Shown here: piece after piece, positions 25,146 to 33,217 of the stretch
Layout: each line of letters starts with the position of its first letter
How positions within the stretch are numbered: the first letter of the stretch is position 1
NCBI GenBank assembly: GCA_003251775.1
Contig: QKEK01000186.1
Span: forward strand, 1 to 59,326
Reading direction: 5' to 3'
Length of the DNA stretch: 59,326 nucleotides
From: Clostridia bacterium
GTDB lineage: Bacteria; Bacillota; Clostridia; DSM-8532; SZUA-474
The notes under the pieces: generated by a model
Told to the model about the DNA's origin: nothing
Databases searched by the model: none
Seen by the model: the letters and a program-made list of their open reading frames with translations, nothing else
Program-made: the position numbers and the translations under genes

Positions 25146-27482
25146 ATGGATGTGTTACTCTTGAATGTAGGATTTAGAAAAAATGTATTATTTAATAAAA
25201 TATTCATCTATTTTGTTCTTGCTATTGTATGTGCCTTTTGCTTTACACTTTTTATTAATGCTTACTATATAACCCTACTTCAATCGAAAACACATAATAA
25301 ATATGTAAACTCCTTGTCAATGGTGTCCACTTCTGTTGACATTTCATTTCAGGAAATTTTACAAACGACTTCTCTATTAGCATTCTCTGATGATGTAAAT
25401 GAAATACTATTTGGCACAGAGCCACTAAGAATGGATGAGCTTTATAGGGTTAGAAGTACTACTAATGCTTTACGGATTTTCAGGACCACAAATTCATATA
25501 TACAAAACGCTTATATAATTAGTAGAAATAATGAATTAGTAATTGATAGAGATGGAACAAGCTCTATTGAAGAGTTTTTTGATCTAAAATATTCTCATGA
25601 GCTATATGATATGAATTTCTGGTTAAATTTAAGAGCAGATAGATACGTTCGATATTTAGTTTTAAAGCCAAGTATTGTTACAAATAGAATTAATAGTAGC
25701 ACATATAATATACTTCCCATTGTTCAATTCGCATTGAACGACCAGACCTTCAACAATATTTTTGTGGTAAATATGAATATAAATTCTATCGCTCGTTTAC
25801 TTGATGAGCATAAACTAACAAATCACAGCACCTTATTCATTTGTGATAATGAGGGAAATATAGTATGTAAGTCTGGAGACTCAGAAAAAATGGGCTTCAG
25901 TGACGATAAGCTACAAAGTATATTGCAGACTAAAGAAAAAAACAGCTCATTTACACACGAGAACAAAAAATACTTAATTATTGATTATGACACATCATTG
26001 ATAGGCTTCAAGTACCACGCGATTGTTCCTTATGAAGATTTTTATAGTGAGTCTATAAAAACCTTATTGGTTCCATTACTTATACTGGGTATCGGTATGG
26101 TTATAGTCATTGCCTTATCCTTTTTGTTTAGTAAAAGGATATATACGCCTATAGATAGTCTTACAAAGCTATTAAAAGAGAACTATAGTAGTACTTCTAA
26201 TACTGAGGATATAAACAAAAATGACCTTGAGTTTATTAATAAAAGTATATATGATATAATTGCTGACAATAAGAAGCTGACAAATGATTTGTCAATTGCT
26301 ATTCCTTACGTATGTGAGAGATACCTTTTAAGTATATTTAATCATAATACAACCTTCCCAGAGCAAGAGGTTAACGAGTTTTTAGCCGCATATGGCTTCA
26401 CGTTTAAGCATGATTATTTTGTTGTCATTCACACAACACTTAATTTTCCTGAAAGCTTTTATGAAATATATAGTAAAACAGAGTATGATGCTGTATGTCA
26501 AGATACAGTTCTTGCTGCGAAGGAGATTTTTTCAAAATTAAATATGACTTATACCTTTTCTGTAAGCGAAAATCAAATATGTATTATCTTAAACCTTGAA
26601 CATGAAGCACAGCAAGATGATATACTTGAAGTAACAAAGCAATTTCATCAGGCAATTGAAAGTGAGCATTCAGTTATTACAATACAAAGTGGTATAGGAC
26701 AAATTCACGAGGGCTTGAATGGAATGTATAATTCATATAGAGAATCACTAAGAGCATCTTCTCATATAGCCTTTATGACTACATCAGTTATAAAATGTTA
26801 TGAAGCACCCACTGAGCCTAGTATTAATAGCTATTATACTATTGAGGAGGAAAACAAGCTAGTCAACTACTTGATTAAGGGTGATAATGTAAGTGTTAAG
26901 GAGCTTATTGATAATGTTATTAGCAAAAATATAGAGAAAAATATATCAGATCATTCACTAAAAGAATTATACCTTCAGATTTATAACACCTGCGTTAGGG
27001 TCTTAAATATGAGAAATTTGTGTGTTTTGGAGCTGTTAGAAGAGGATTATTTGGATATTTATTCTGATATGGCACAAATATCAAGTAATCGTATGTATAA
27101 GTATATTCTTTTATTATTAGAAAACATAATAGAATTAAGCTCTAATACAAATAATAAATTTGATGTCGCAAATCTTAAACAGTATATAGATTCTAATTTT
27201 AATAAGGAAATATATTTAGACTCAATCGCTGCACACTTTAATATGACACCAAAATATATGTCAAAGCTTATTAAAAAAACACTAGGCATATCCTTCCAAA
27301 GTTATTTATCCTCGTTAAGAATTTCTAAGTCAAAGGAGCTACTTACAAATACCAGCAAAAGTATTAGTTCTATAGCAGAAGATGTCGGATTTAATAGCAG
27401 ATACCCCTTTATTCGTAAGTTCAAGCTATTGGAGGGAATTACACCAAGTGAGTATAGAACGCTTCACAGAAGCACTAAATAG
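25146..27482 (+). CDS. Membrane-bound AraC-family regulator with extracytoplasmic sensor
   Basis: 778 residues. A membrane helix (about 18-40) is followed by a large extracytoplasmic region (about 45-300) of the Cache kind, a second helix (about 303-328), a linker of about 350 residues, and a C-terminal double helix-turn-helix AraC domain (about 685-775). This last carries SISSIAEDVGFNSRYPFIRKF and ends GITPSEYR. It probably senses a ligand or the loaded binding protein outside and activates the divergent importer. It combines in one chain what YesM/YesN-type two-component pairs split in two. ATG 25146 has a poor ribosome binding site; a later TTG is possible. Confidence 0.88.
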   Translation: MDVLLLNVGFRKNVLFNKIFIYFVLAIVCAFCFTLFINAYYITLLQSKTHNKYVNSLSMVSTSVDISFQEILQTTSLLAFSDDVNEILFGTEPLRMDELYRVRSTTNALRIFRTTNSYIQNAYIISRNNELVIDRDGTSSIEEFFDLKYSHELYDMNFWLNLRADRYVRYLVLKPSIVTNRINSSTYNILPIVQFALNDQTFNNIFVVNMNINSIARLLDEHKLTNHSTLFICDNEGNIVCKSGDSEKMGFSDDKLQSILQTKEKNSSFTHENKKYLIIDYDTSLIGFKYHAIVPYEDFYSESIKTLLVPLLILGIGMVIVIALSFLFSKRIYTPIDSLTKLLKENYSSTSNTEDINKNDLEFINKSIYDIIADNKKLTNDLSIAIPYVCERYLLSIFNHNTTFPEQEVNEFLAAYGFTFKHDYFVVIHTTLNFPESFYEIYSKTEYDAVCQDTVLAAKEIFSKLNMTYTFSVSENQICIILNLEHEAQQDDILEVTKQFHQAIESEHSVITIQSGIGQIHEGLNGMYNSYRESLRASSHIAFMTTSVIKCYEAPTEPSINSYYTIEEENKLVNYLIKGDNVSVKELIDNVISKNIEKNISDHSLKELYLQIYNTCVRVLNMRNLCVLELLEEDYLDIYSDMAQISSNRMYKYILLLLENIIELSSNTNNKFDVANLKQYIDSNFNKEIYLDSIAAHFNMTPKYMSKLIKKTLGISFQSYLSSLRISKSKELLTNTSKSISSIAEDVGFNSRYPFIRKFKLLEGITPSEYRTLHRSTK

Positions 27483-27559
27483 AAGCTATGCTTAAAATTA
27501 CGCTAATTCTACCTAATTCTATTTAATTATATCTTTATATTTAGTGTTGCTCTAAATTT

Positions 27560-29509
27560 TTATCTCTTCCACAGCTTTGCTACCATTACAGTCATGTCGT
27601 CCCTTAAAGTACCATTACACAGCTTGATAGCCTCTTTTATAATTGTATCAGACATTTCCTGAGGATTTTTTGTTTCTATATCCTCTATGAATTCACCTAA
27701 ATCAACACTATTTTTTTCATAAGCATCGTAAACACCGTCTGACATAGTTATTAAAAAATTCCCATCTTCTATATTGCTTTTTTTAAACTCCAACTCAATA
27801 TTATCTAATATTCCTGCTGGCAGTGATATAGAACGAATAACTTCTGTTTGCTTTTCTTTCTTTATAAATGTAGGTACTGCACCTATCTTATAAAAATCAG
27901 TAGCACCAGTATATAAATCAATCATACATAAGTCTATAGTGGTAAATGTGTCATTAATATTACGTGCACGTAAGACAGAGTTAATGAACTTGAAAACAAT
28001 ACTCCTTTCAAATCCAGTTTTTAGTAGCTGTTCAATAATGTCAATTGCATTCTTGCTTTGTTCTGCTGCTAATTTCCCACTTCCCATACCGTCACATAGG
28101 GTTAATATATACCTTGAGTCTGTGTTTTCAAAAAATGTATAATTATCTCCTGAGCACTTTTGTTCGCTCTTTGTTCTTTTTGATACCCCTGTCATTACAG
28201 CGAACCTTTTTTGTTCTGAATATTCCAGCTTGCATTTACCGGTACGAGTATCACACACACATCCCTTATCTTTGCGAACCATTTTTTTGCTAATGCTTTC
28301 AGATAATATGCTACCTATTTCCTTTTCGCATTTTTTTAACCTATCACAGCCATTTGCCTCAACACATACATTAATTATACCTCTATCATCCTTGTATGCA
28401 ATTATGTGTTTTATTCCATATCTGCTTAAACCTCGTTTTATGTTTTTTTCTAAATTATATAGGTAATCATACCCATCAGAAACCTCACTTGGCAGCACCC
28501 TTATTATGTCAGAAATCCAATTTATCTGTTCTGAAACCAATTGTCTATTCTCTGACATTTTCTTTTGCCAAAAGCAGTCTGTCTTATATATCTCATACGC
28601 ATTATTTACCTCTGCTATAAATTCATTTGTTTTTGTACATGAATTTTTAAAAAATTCAGGTAAATCCTTTTTTTCAACTATACGCTTTTTTTCTATAGCT
28701 CCAACAAATTCAAACAGGTTTCTGTAAGTTCCATAAAAGTTCTTTCCCCAGCACAAATCATTCATTCCACAACTTCCGCATATTCTTTGTGCCGCTCTAT
28801 CCAATATTATATACACATCCTGCTGTGATACCTCAATACTACTCATATTTGCAAATGCAGCTGATAATTGTTTTAACGATTGTACAAATATAGCTGTCTT
28901 TTTTTCAAAAAGCTCTTTTTCTCTCCAATTACTACATTTAATTACTTTTACTTTTTCCTCGGTTTTTTCTATTAAATCAAATAGACCGCTCTTAAATACT
29001 TGCGTTATGCAGCTTGTAAATACTAACAATGTAATTGCTCTGACTATATCCACCAATAAAAATCCTCTAAAAATAATATAAATTGTTTGTGGTACAATTA
29101 TAGATATTGCTATAAAGAGTATTGATAATAGATCTGTTGATGAATCCTCTTTTAAAAAAAGCCTCTTCAAAATAATAAAGAGTACTACTGTACACATATT
29201 GTTATATATTACTGTCAAATCAGAGGTAATCATAGCTCCTATAAAAATTGAGAGAAATATTATTATATCTACACTTTTTTTGCTACTCAACGCGAAAAAC
29301 AAAATTAACCCAAATGGCATTAAGCCATTCATTATAGAAAGCCTTGATAATAGAAATATTAGTATTCCCCATGCTATACTACTCTTAATATCATTACTAG
29401 CAAGGCTTAGCCTTTGTGTCCTATTTTTGAATTCTGTTTTTAGATTACCTAACAGACTTTCTTTAGGTATTAGATCAAGCTCTGAAATCTTTCCCATTCT
29501 AATTTGCAT
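27560..29509 (-). CDS. spoIIE: Stage II sporulation protein E (SpoIIE), short form
   Basis: Membrane PP2C-type phosphatase that activates sigma-F by dephosphorylating SpoIIAA. 649 residues. About five to six membrane helices lie in residues 45-172, then a cytoplasmic part with a Cys cluster CGSCGMNDLC (244-253) seen in SpoIIE. The phosphatase domain runs from about 435 to the end, with metal-binding Asp473 in LCDGMGSGK and a MSDGVYDA motif near the end. Bacillus SpoIIE is about 827 residues with ten helices, so the membrane part is reduced here. GGAGG lies 10 nt upstream. Monocistronic, convergent with the AraC regulator. Confidence 0.93.
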   Translation of the reverse strand: MQIRMGKISELDLIPKESLLGNLKTEFKNRTQRLSLASNDIKSSIAWGILIFLLSRLSIMNGLMPFGLILFFALSSKKSVDIIIFLSIFIGAMITSDLTVIYNNMCTVVLFIILKRLFLKEDSSTDLLSILFIAISIIVPQTIYIIFRGFLLVDIVRAITLLVFTSCITQVFKSGLFDLIEKTEEKVKVIKCSNWREKELFEKKTAIFVQSLKQLSAAFANMSSIEVSQQDVYIILDRAAQRICGSCGMNDLCWGKNFYGTYRNLFEFVGAIEKKRIVEKKDLPEFFKNSCTKTNEFIAEVNNAYEIYKTDCFWQKKMSENRQLVSEQINWISDIIRVLPSEVSDGYDYLYNLEKNIKRGLSRYGIKHIIAYKDDRGIINVCVEANGCDRLKKCEKEIGSILSESISKKMVRKDKGCVCDTRTGKCKLEYSEQKRFAVMTGVSKRTKSEQKCSGDNYTFFENTDSRYILTLCDGMGSGKLAAEQSKNAIDIIEQLLKTGFERSIVFKFINSVLRARNINDTFTTIDLCMIDLYTGATDFYKIGAVPTFIKKEKQTEVIRSISLPAGILDNIELEFKKSNIEDGNFLITMSDGVYDAYEKNSVDLGEFIEDIETKNPQEMSDTIIKEAIKLCNGTLRDDMTVMVAKLWKR

Positions 29510-29559
29510 CTGAATTTAACCTCCGGTCCTTTTCTTTAGTACTTTCTTGTTTGTATATT

Positions 29560-29594
29560 GCATTATACTAAAAAGAAAATGAATAAAATGTCGT
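29560..29594 (-). promoter_or_regulatory. Possible spoIIE promoter with weak 0A-box-like site
   Basis: TATAAT on the minus strand at 29565-29560, about 50 nt upstream of the spoIIE start. About 22 bp further upstream is TGTCGTT (29588-29594), which matches the Spo0A box TGTCGAA at 5 of 7 positions. Clostridial and bacillar spoIIE is normally Spo0A-activated, but the motif here is weak. Confidence 0.3.
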
Positions 29595-29658
29595 TTCCCA
29601 TTATTTCCAGAAGCATAATATCGCACTTATTATTGTTTCCACTATTTCAGCAAGGTCA

Positions 29659-30552
29659 TTATTTAATACATATATCCTCCTTTATTTGGTCAAAGGTTTT
29701 CTCACCAATCTTCTTTACGTTCATTATATCCTCTATACTCTTATAGCTCCCTATAGCTTCTCTGTATTCTATTATAGCTATGGCTGTTTTTTCTCCAACA
29801 CCTGTCAATTTCATAAGCTCCTCCTTGGTAGCTTTATTTATATTAATTTTCTTATCAAATTCTGAAGCACCTGATGAAGATACAATTTCACCACCACCTG
29901 TTTCAGCCGAAAACTCTGTAATTAATTTCATTCCTAAATTTTTACTACTAGATTCGCTTTTATTAATATCAGTATTAGTTTGCATAGTGCTTATAGTTTC
30001 TAGAGTACCTGTATTAGTAGAAAATATTTTTATTGTAGTATTTTCCCATAGTTCAAATACCATGTTTATATTTTCGATATCTGCTTCCTTAGTAAACCCG
30101 CCTGCCAGTTCTATAGCATCAGCTACTATGCTACCCTTTGGTAACTCAAAAATCCTACCTGGATTTACTACACATCCAACTATATATACTTTGATTGTAT
30201 CCTCTTTTCCTTGAGCCGTAGATATATTTAAATTACTAAGGTTTGTGCTACTATTATTTTGTGTTTCTATATCAGTGATATTATCATATGTGCTTTTTTT
30301 ATACTCAGCCTGCTTTTCAACACCTGTACTGTCATTTTCTTCTAGAGATTGCTTATTATCTGCGTTCAGCATTTTGCTAATTGATGTTTCGTTTGATGAG
30401 TCTTCTGAGTCTATTGAGTCTATAATTCGTATTTTATTAGAATAAATATTATATCCTATTATACATAGACTGAGCCCAATTAAACAAAGTAATATAATAA
30501 TAAGCTTCCTTTCTATACATATTTCAAGTCCCATTATCTCAAATTTTATCAT
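29659..30552 (-). CDS. ComEA-like DNA-binding protein (SLBB plus helix-hairpin-helix)
   Basis: 297 residues from ATG 30552, chosen because GGGAG lies 6 nt upstream (the frame opens earlier, at 30600, with no such site). A membrane anchor at about 17-36 is followed by a long polar linker, an SLBB domain (IKVYIVGCVVNPGRIFELP... to about TTIKIF), and a C-terminal tandem HhH domain ending at the stop (INKATKEELMKLTGVGEKTA, then MNVKKIGEKTFDQIKE). ComEA binds incoming DNA during transformation; no comEC or other competence gene is adjacent, so uptake function is unproven. Confidence 0.88.
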   Translation of the reverse strand: MIKFEIMGLEICIERKLIIILLCLIGLSLCIIGYNIYSNKIRIIDSIDSEDSSNETSISKMLNADNKQSLEENDSTGVEKQAEYKKSTYDNITDIETQNNSSTNLSNLNISTAQGKEDTIKVYIVGCVVNPGRIFELPKGSIVADAIELAGGFTKEADIENINMVFELWENTTIKIFSTNTGTLETISTMQTNTDINKSESSSKNLGMKLITEFSAETGGGEIVSSSGASEFDKKININKATKEELMKLTGVGEKTAIAIIEYREAIGSYKSIEDIMNVKKIGEKTFDQIKEDICIK

Positions 30553-30655
30553 GCTTTTCTCCCATAAAATTAGTTTTTTTTTATATATTAATTCCACCAT
30601 GCATCTTGCACAAATAACGCCTGTAAGCGGTTGCTAAAACATTTTATCTTGGCGA

Positions 30656-30703
30656 TTTAACGAACTTAATTAGAATTTCCATCAAATCTTCAAGTTCGTT
30701 AAA
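30656..30703. repeat. 12-bp inverted repeat (TTTAACGAACTT)
   Basis: Perfect arms 30656-30667 and 30692-30703 with a 24-nt loop. The word also occurs alone near 20993. It lies about 100 bp before the comEA-like start and 240 bp before the carboxypeptidase start. It could be a terminator-like or repeat-element remnant. Confidence 0.7.
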
Positions 30704-30865
30704 CGCTTATATATTAATAGAGTACAAAAAAAACATTCTTTTATCAAATATTTCCTACAAAAATTTTTCAAAATCTGATATACTGATTATTACATGAAAG
30801 TTAACAAGGTTACTTTCTACACAATAAAATTTTATTGTGAGAATGAGAACAACAAGGTTCTTAAG

Positions 30866-30894
30866 CTGTCCGCTATCTTTGATAGTGTCGACAG
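30866..30894 (+). other. Hairpin in the dacF-like 5' leader
   Basis: Outer CTGTC / GACAG (30866-30870 and 30890-30894), inner CTATC-TTT-GATAG (30873-30885), with a small internal loop. It is about 50 nt upstream of the start codon, and no T run follows, so it is not an obvious terminator. Confidence 0.5.
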
Positions 30895-30946
30895 ATAAAT
30901 GAGGGTTCTTATTTCCTATGCATATAATAGAGAAAGGTGAAGACTA

Positions 30947-32320
30947 ATGAAAAAAATAATACCTATAAAATGTATTTTTTTAGTGGTTGTTATTGCTGTG
31001 TATTGTCTGATAGGAGCATACAGTGAGACAGCGGTAAAGGGAGCTGGCTTATATGACGTTGGATTTCCAGATATTAAGGCTGAAGCATATATACTTATAG
31101 ATTTGAATAGTGGGGCAGTTCTTGCAGAAAAAAATGCTGATAAAAAAATGGCACCTGCTAGTGTAACTAAGATTATGACGGCTGCTGTGGCTCTATCTAA
31201 GGCTAAGCCAGATATGATAATGACGGCAAATGCTTCTGCTATTAATAAAATAGGTTATGATTATGTAAGAGCTGGTATAGTAGAAGGAGAAGAGCTTACA
31301 ATGAATGATTTACTGCATGCTCTACTTATAACATCAGCAAATGAGGCTGCTAATATTATTGCTCAAAACATTGCTCCATCTGGCAAAATAGAGGATTTTG
31401 TTGATATGATGAATTCTTTATCTATAGAAATGGGATGTACATCTACTCATTTTCAAAATACCTTTGGATATGACCACGACGAGCATTATACAACAGCACG
31501 TGATTTAGCTAGAATTACTAGTTATACGAAAAAGAATTTTCCTGTATTTAATGAGATTGTTATCATGGATAGCTATACACTCCCAGAGACAAATAAGCAT
31601 AAGTCAAATGAATGGCTCAAGCTACCTGCTACAAATAAGCTTTTAGGAGTAGACTCCGTACTCTACGATAAAATAACTGGAGTTAAAACAGGGTTGACAA
31701 ATAATGCAGGCCATTGCTTAGTATCTTCTGCCATTGACAATAAAGGTCTGGAGCTTATTGCGGTTGTCTTAAAGACAGATATGCAAAACAATGTTTTTGA
31801 GGAATCTAAGAAGCTGCTTGAATTTGGCTATTCTAACTTTGCTTATCAGATAATAGAGACATCTGAACAATTATTTAATGAATACAATGTGGTAGATGCC
31901 AATGAAGCTCAGAAGATTACTATAATTACCGATGGAGAGCTACACTATCTTCTACCAAAGGATGAAAGTTCTTGGAATATTGATACAAAGGTTTTCTTTG
32001 ACGAAGGTCAGCTCATTGCACCAATTACTAAGAATACTCAGCTTGGAAGGATTGAATATTATGTTTCAGACAAATATATTGGTGAGATTAAGCTTGTTGC
32101 CGCGAATGATGTTGATATCAGCTTCTTTGCTTCAGTTAGAAATAAGGCAATAGCATTTTGGAAGGGTGACCTCCTAAAAAAAATACTAAGAATTACTATT
32201 TATATTATCGTTGGATTTATTCTACTATTAATACTACTAAGAATATTTTTTAGAGGAATAAGACGTAGCAGAAGGAGAAAGAACGGTCGAAAAAACAGAT
32301 ATCGCATTGATAACTTATAA
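30947..32320 (+). CDS. D-alanyl-D-alanine carboxypeptidase (DacF/PBP5 family)
   Basis: Trims the terminal D-Ala of peptidoglycan stem peptides outside the membrane. 457 residues. A signal peptide (about 1-25) precedes the serine peptidase S11 domain with SVTK (72-75), SAN (130-132) and KTG (247-249). A C-terminal beta domain follows, then a membrane helix (about 418-437) and a very basic tail. Family members usually end in an amphipathic anchor; a full transmembrane helix with an Arg/Lys tail is a variant. AAAGGTG lies 7 nt before the ATG. Vegetative (DacA) or sporulation (DacB/DacF) role cannot be separated from sequence alone. Confidence 0.92.
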   Translation: MKKIIPIKCIFLVVVIAVYCLIGAYSETAVKGAGLYDVGFPDIKAEAYILIDLNSGAVLAEKNADKKMAPASVTKIMTAAVALSKAKPDMIMTANASAINKIGYDYVRAGIVEGEELTMNDLLHALLITSANEAANIIAQNIAPSGKIEDFVDMMNSLSIEMGCTSTHFQNTFGYDHDEHYTTARDLARITSYTKKNFPVFNEIVIMDSYTLPETNKHKSNEWLKLPATNKLLGVDSVLYDKITGVKTGLTNNAGHCLVSSAIDNKGLELIAVVLKTDMQNNVFEESKKLLEFGYSNFAYQIIETSEQLFNEYNVVDANEAQKITIITDGELHYLLPKDESSWNIDTKVFFDEGQLIAPITKNTQLGRIEYYVSDKYIGEIKLVAANDVDISFFASVRNKAIAFWKGDLLKKILRITIYIIVGFILLLILLRIFFRGIRRSRRRKNGRKNRYRIDNL

Positions 32321-32389
32321 GTAGTAACTTTAAATAATATACGCCTACTTCTATTAATTTGTAAATACTCAGCCATTGTTCTTAAAAAA

Positions 32390-32597
32390 GTTTTTAACTA
32401 CTCAAGTGAATCCTTGTTGCATAAACCAATAAGTCAACAGCTTCTAAATTGCAAATTGCCCCAAAAATCAAGTGATGTTCGTAAACTCCCTTATGGTCAG
32501 ACATACGAACCACACTAAGCTTTTTGGGGTAATTTGCTACAAGAAGCTGTATGACTTATTTAATATGCCTCAAGTCTTCACATGAGTGCTTAAAAGC
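32390..32597. repeat. 208-bp multi-arm palindrome downstream of the dacF-like gene
   Basis: Nested pairs from outside in: terminal ~27-bp arms (32390-32416 and 32571-32597, about 21 of 27 matching), AATAAGTCA...CAGCTTCT against AGAAGCTGTATGACTTATT, GCAAATT / AATTTGC (32451-32457, 32531-32537), CCCCAAAAA / TTTTTGGGG (32459-32467, 32521-32529) and GTTCGT / ACGAAC. The right terminus is shared with the 74-bp element at 1067-1140. It starts 70 nt after the carboxypeptidase stop. It resembles a MITE or a BIME-like extragenic palindrome. No coding capacity. Confidence 0.85.
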
Positions 32598-32868
32598 TTA
32601 TCTTACGATGTATTATTTACCCTATTTGTATTTTACTTATAAACAATGCTTATCTTAATTATACTAGCTATTTCCAGTATGTTTATTGTCTTACCATTAT
32701 ACTTAACACTACAATTTTTCTTTGCTCTAATAATAAGATGCATACAAACTTTTTTCGTTGTTAAATATTTATGATAAAATTCGTATTATATAAGATGCGG
32801 TTTAACAATTCTACAATGGTTTTATTTGTTAAGTAGCATAAGAATGTTAAAGCCAAAATCAAACATAT

Positions 32869-32905
32869 ACACCCAATCTATAATTAAGAGATTTCTATTG
32901 GGTGT
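32869..32905. terminator. Terminator-like hairpin between the two palindromes
   Basis: ACACCCAAT (32869-32877) and ATTGGGTGT (32897-32905) form a 9-bp stem with a 19-nt loop, AT-rich on both sides. It could end transcripts from either convergent gene, though neither strand has an uninterrupted T run directly after it. Confidence 0.5.
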
Positions 32906-32939
32906 AATTAATCTGACATATTTTTGAGTTGCTTACTAA

Positions 32940-33158
32940 TTAGCAATTGGTGTTTCAATATAGGCTAGAGCATTTGAGCAAGTTTAGAAATACTTAGCGT
33001 CTGAAAATTCGTAGTAGCGTACAAAAATCAAGACGATTTTTGCCCACTGCTGAGCCACGGATGGCGAATCAGTGGGATAGCTGCGTAGAATTTTAAGATG
33101 ATTAGTATTTCTTAACGAAGTGAATTGCTCTAGCATTTATTGAAATACTAATTGCTAA
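32940..33158. repeat. 219-bp multi-arm palindrome downstream of the RNase J gene
   Basis: Termini TTAGCAATTGGTGTTTCAAT and, on the other strand, TTAGCAATTAGTATTTCAAT. Inside are CTAGAGCA / TGCTCTAG, GAAATACT / AGTATTTC, AAAATTC / GAATTTT (33004-33010, 33088-33094), a small hairpin CAAAAATC / GATTTTTG (33022-33042), and a central hairpin CCCACTG / CAGTGGG (33043-33049, 33070-33076) enclosing GCCA-CGGA-TGGC. It begins 60 nt after the RNase J stop. The ordered nested stems look like a mobile palindromic element or a folded RNA rather than chance. Confidence 0.85.
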
Positions 33159-33217
33159 ACCATATTACAAAAACGTGTTGTTAAGTTGTGGTTTATGCAA
33201 CAATGTGGAAACCCAAA

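Larger units (their letters stand above)
30553..30946. other. Divergent spacer between comEA-like and dacF-like genes
   Basis: About 390 bases without a gene. It holds a 12-bp inverted repeat and a leader hairpin, both listed separately. A TATAAT hexamer at 30923-30928 is too close to the ATG (18 nt) and lacks a -35 box, so I do not call it the promoter. Confidence 0.5.
32321..33217. other. 897-bp gene-free region between convergent genes, filled with palindromes
   Basis: No plausible coding frame. It contains the 208-bp palindrome (32390-32597), a terminator-like hairpin (32869-32905) and the 219-bp palindrome (32940-33158). A perfect 15-nt inverted pair (32414-32428 and 33189-33203, TTGTTGCATAAACCA) links the first element to the end of the RNase J gene. 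Confidence 0.85.

Noticed and set aside
30923..30928. TATAAT box before the carboxypeptidase gene
   Set aside because: It lies only 18 nt from the ATG, overlaps the ribosome binding region spacing, and has no -35 box.
32321..33217. CRISPR array
   Set aside because: The repeats are mirrored, not direct and regularly spaced, and there are no cas genes.
32321..33217. Insertion sequence
   Set aside because: No transposase frame on either strand; only non-autonomous palindromes are visible.
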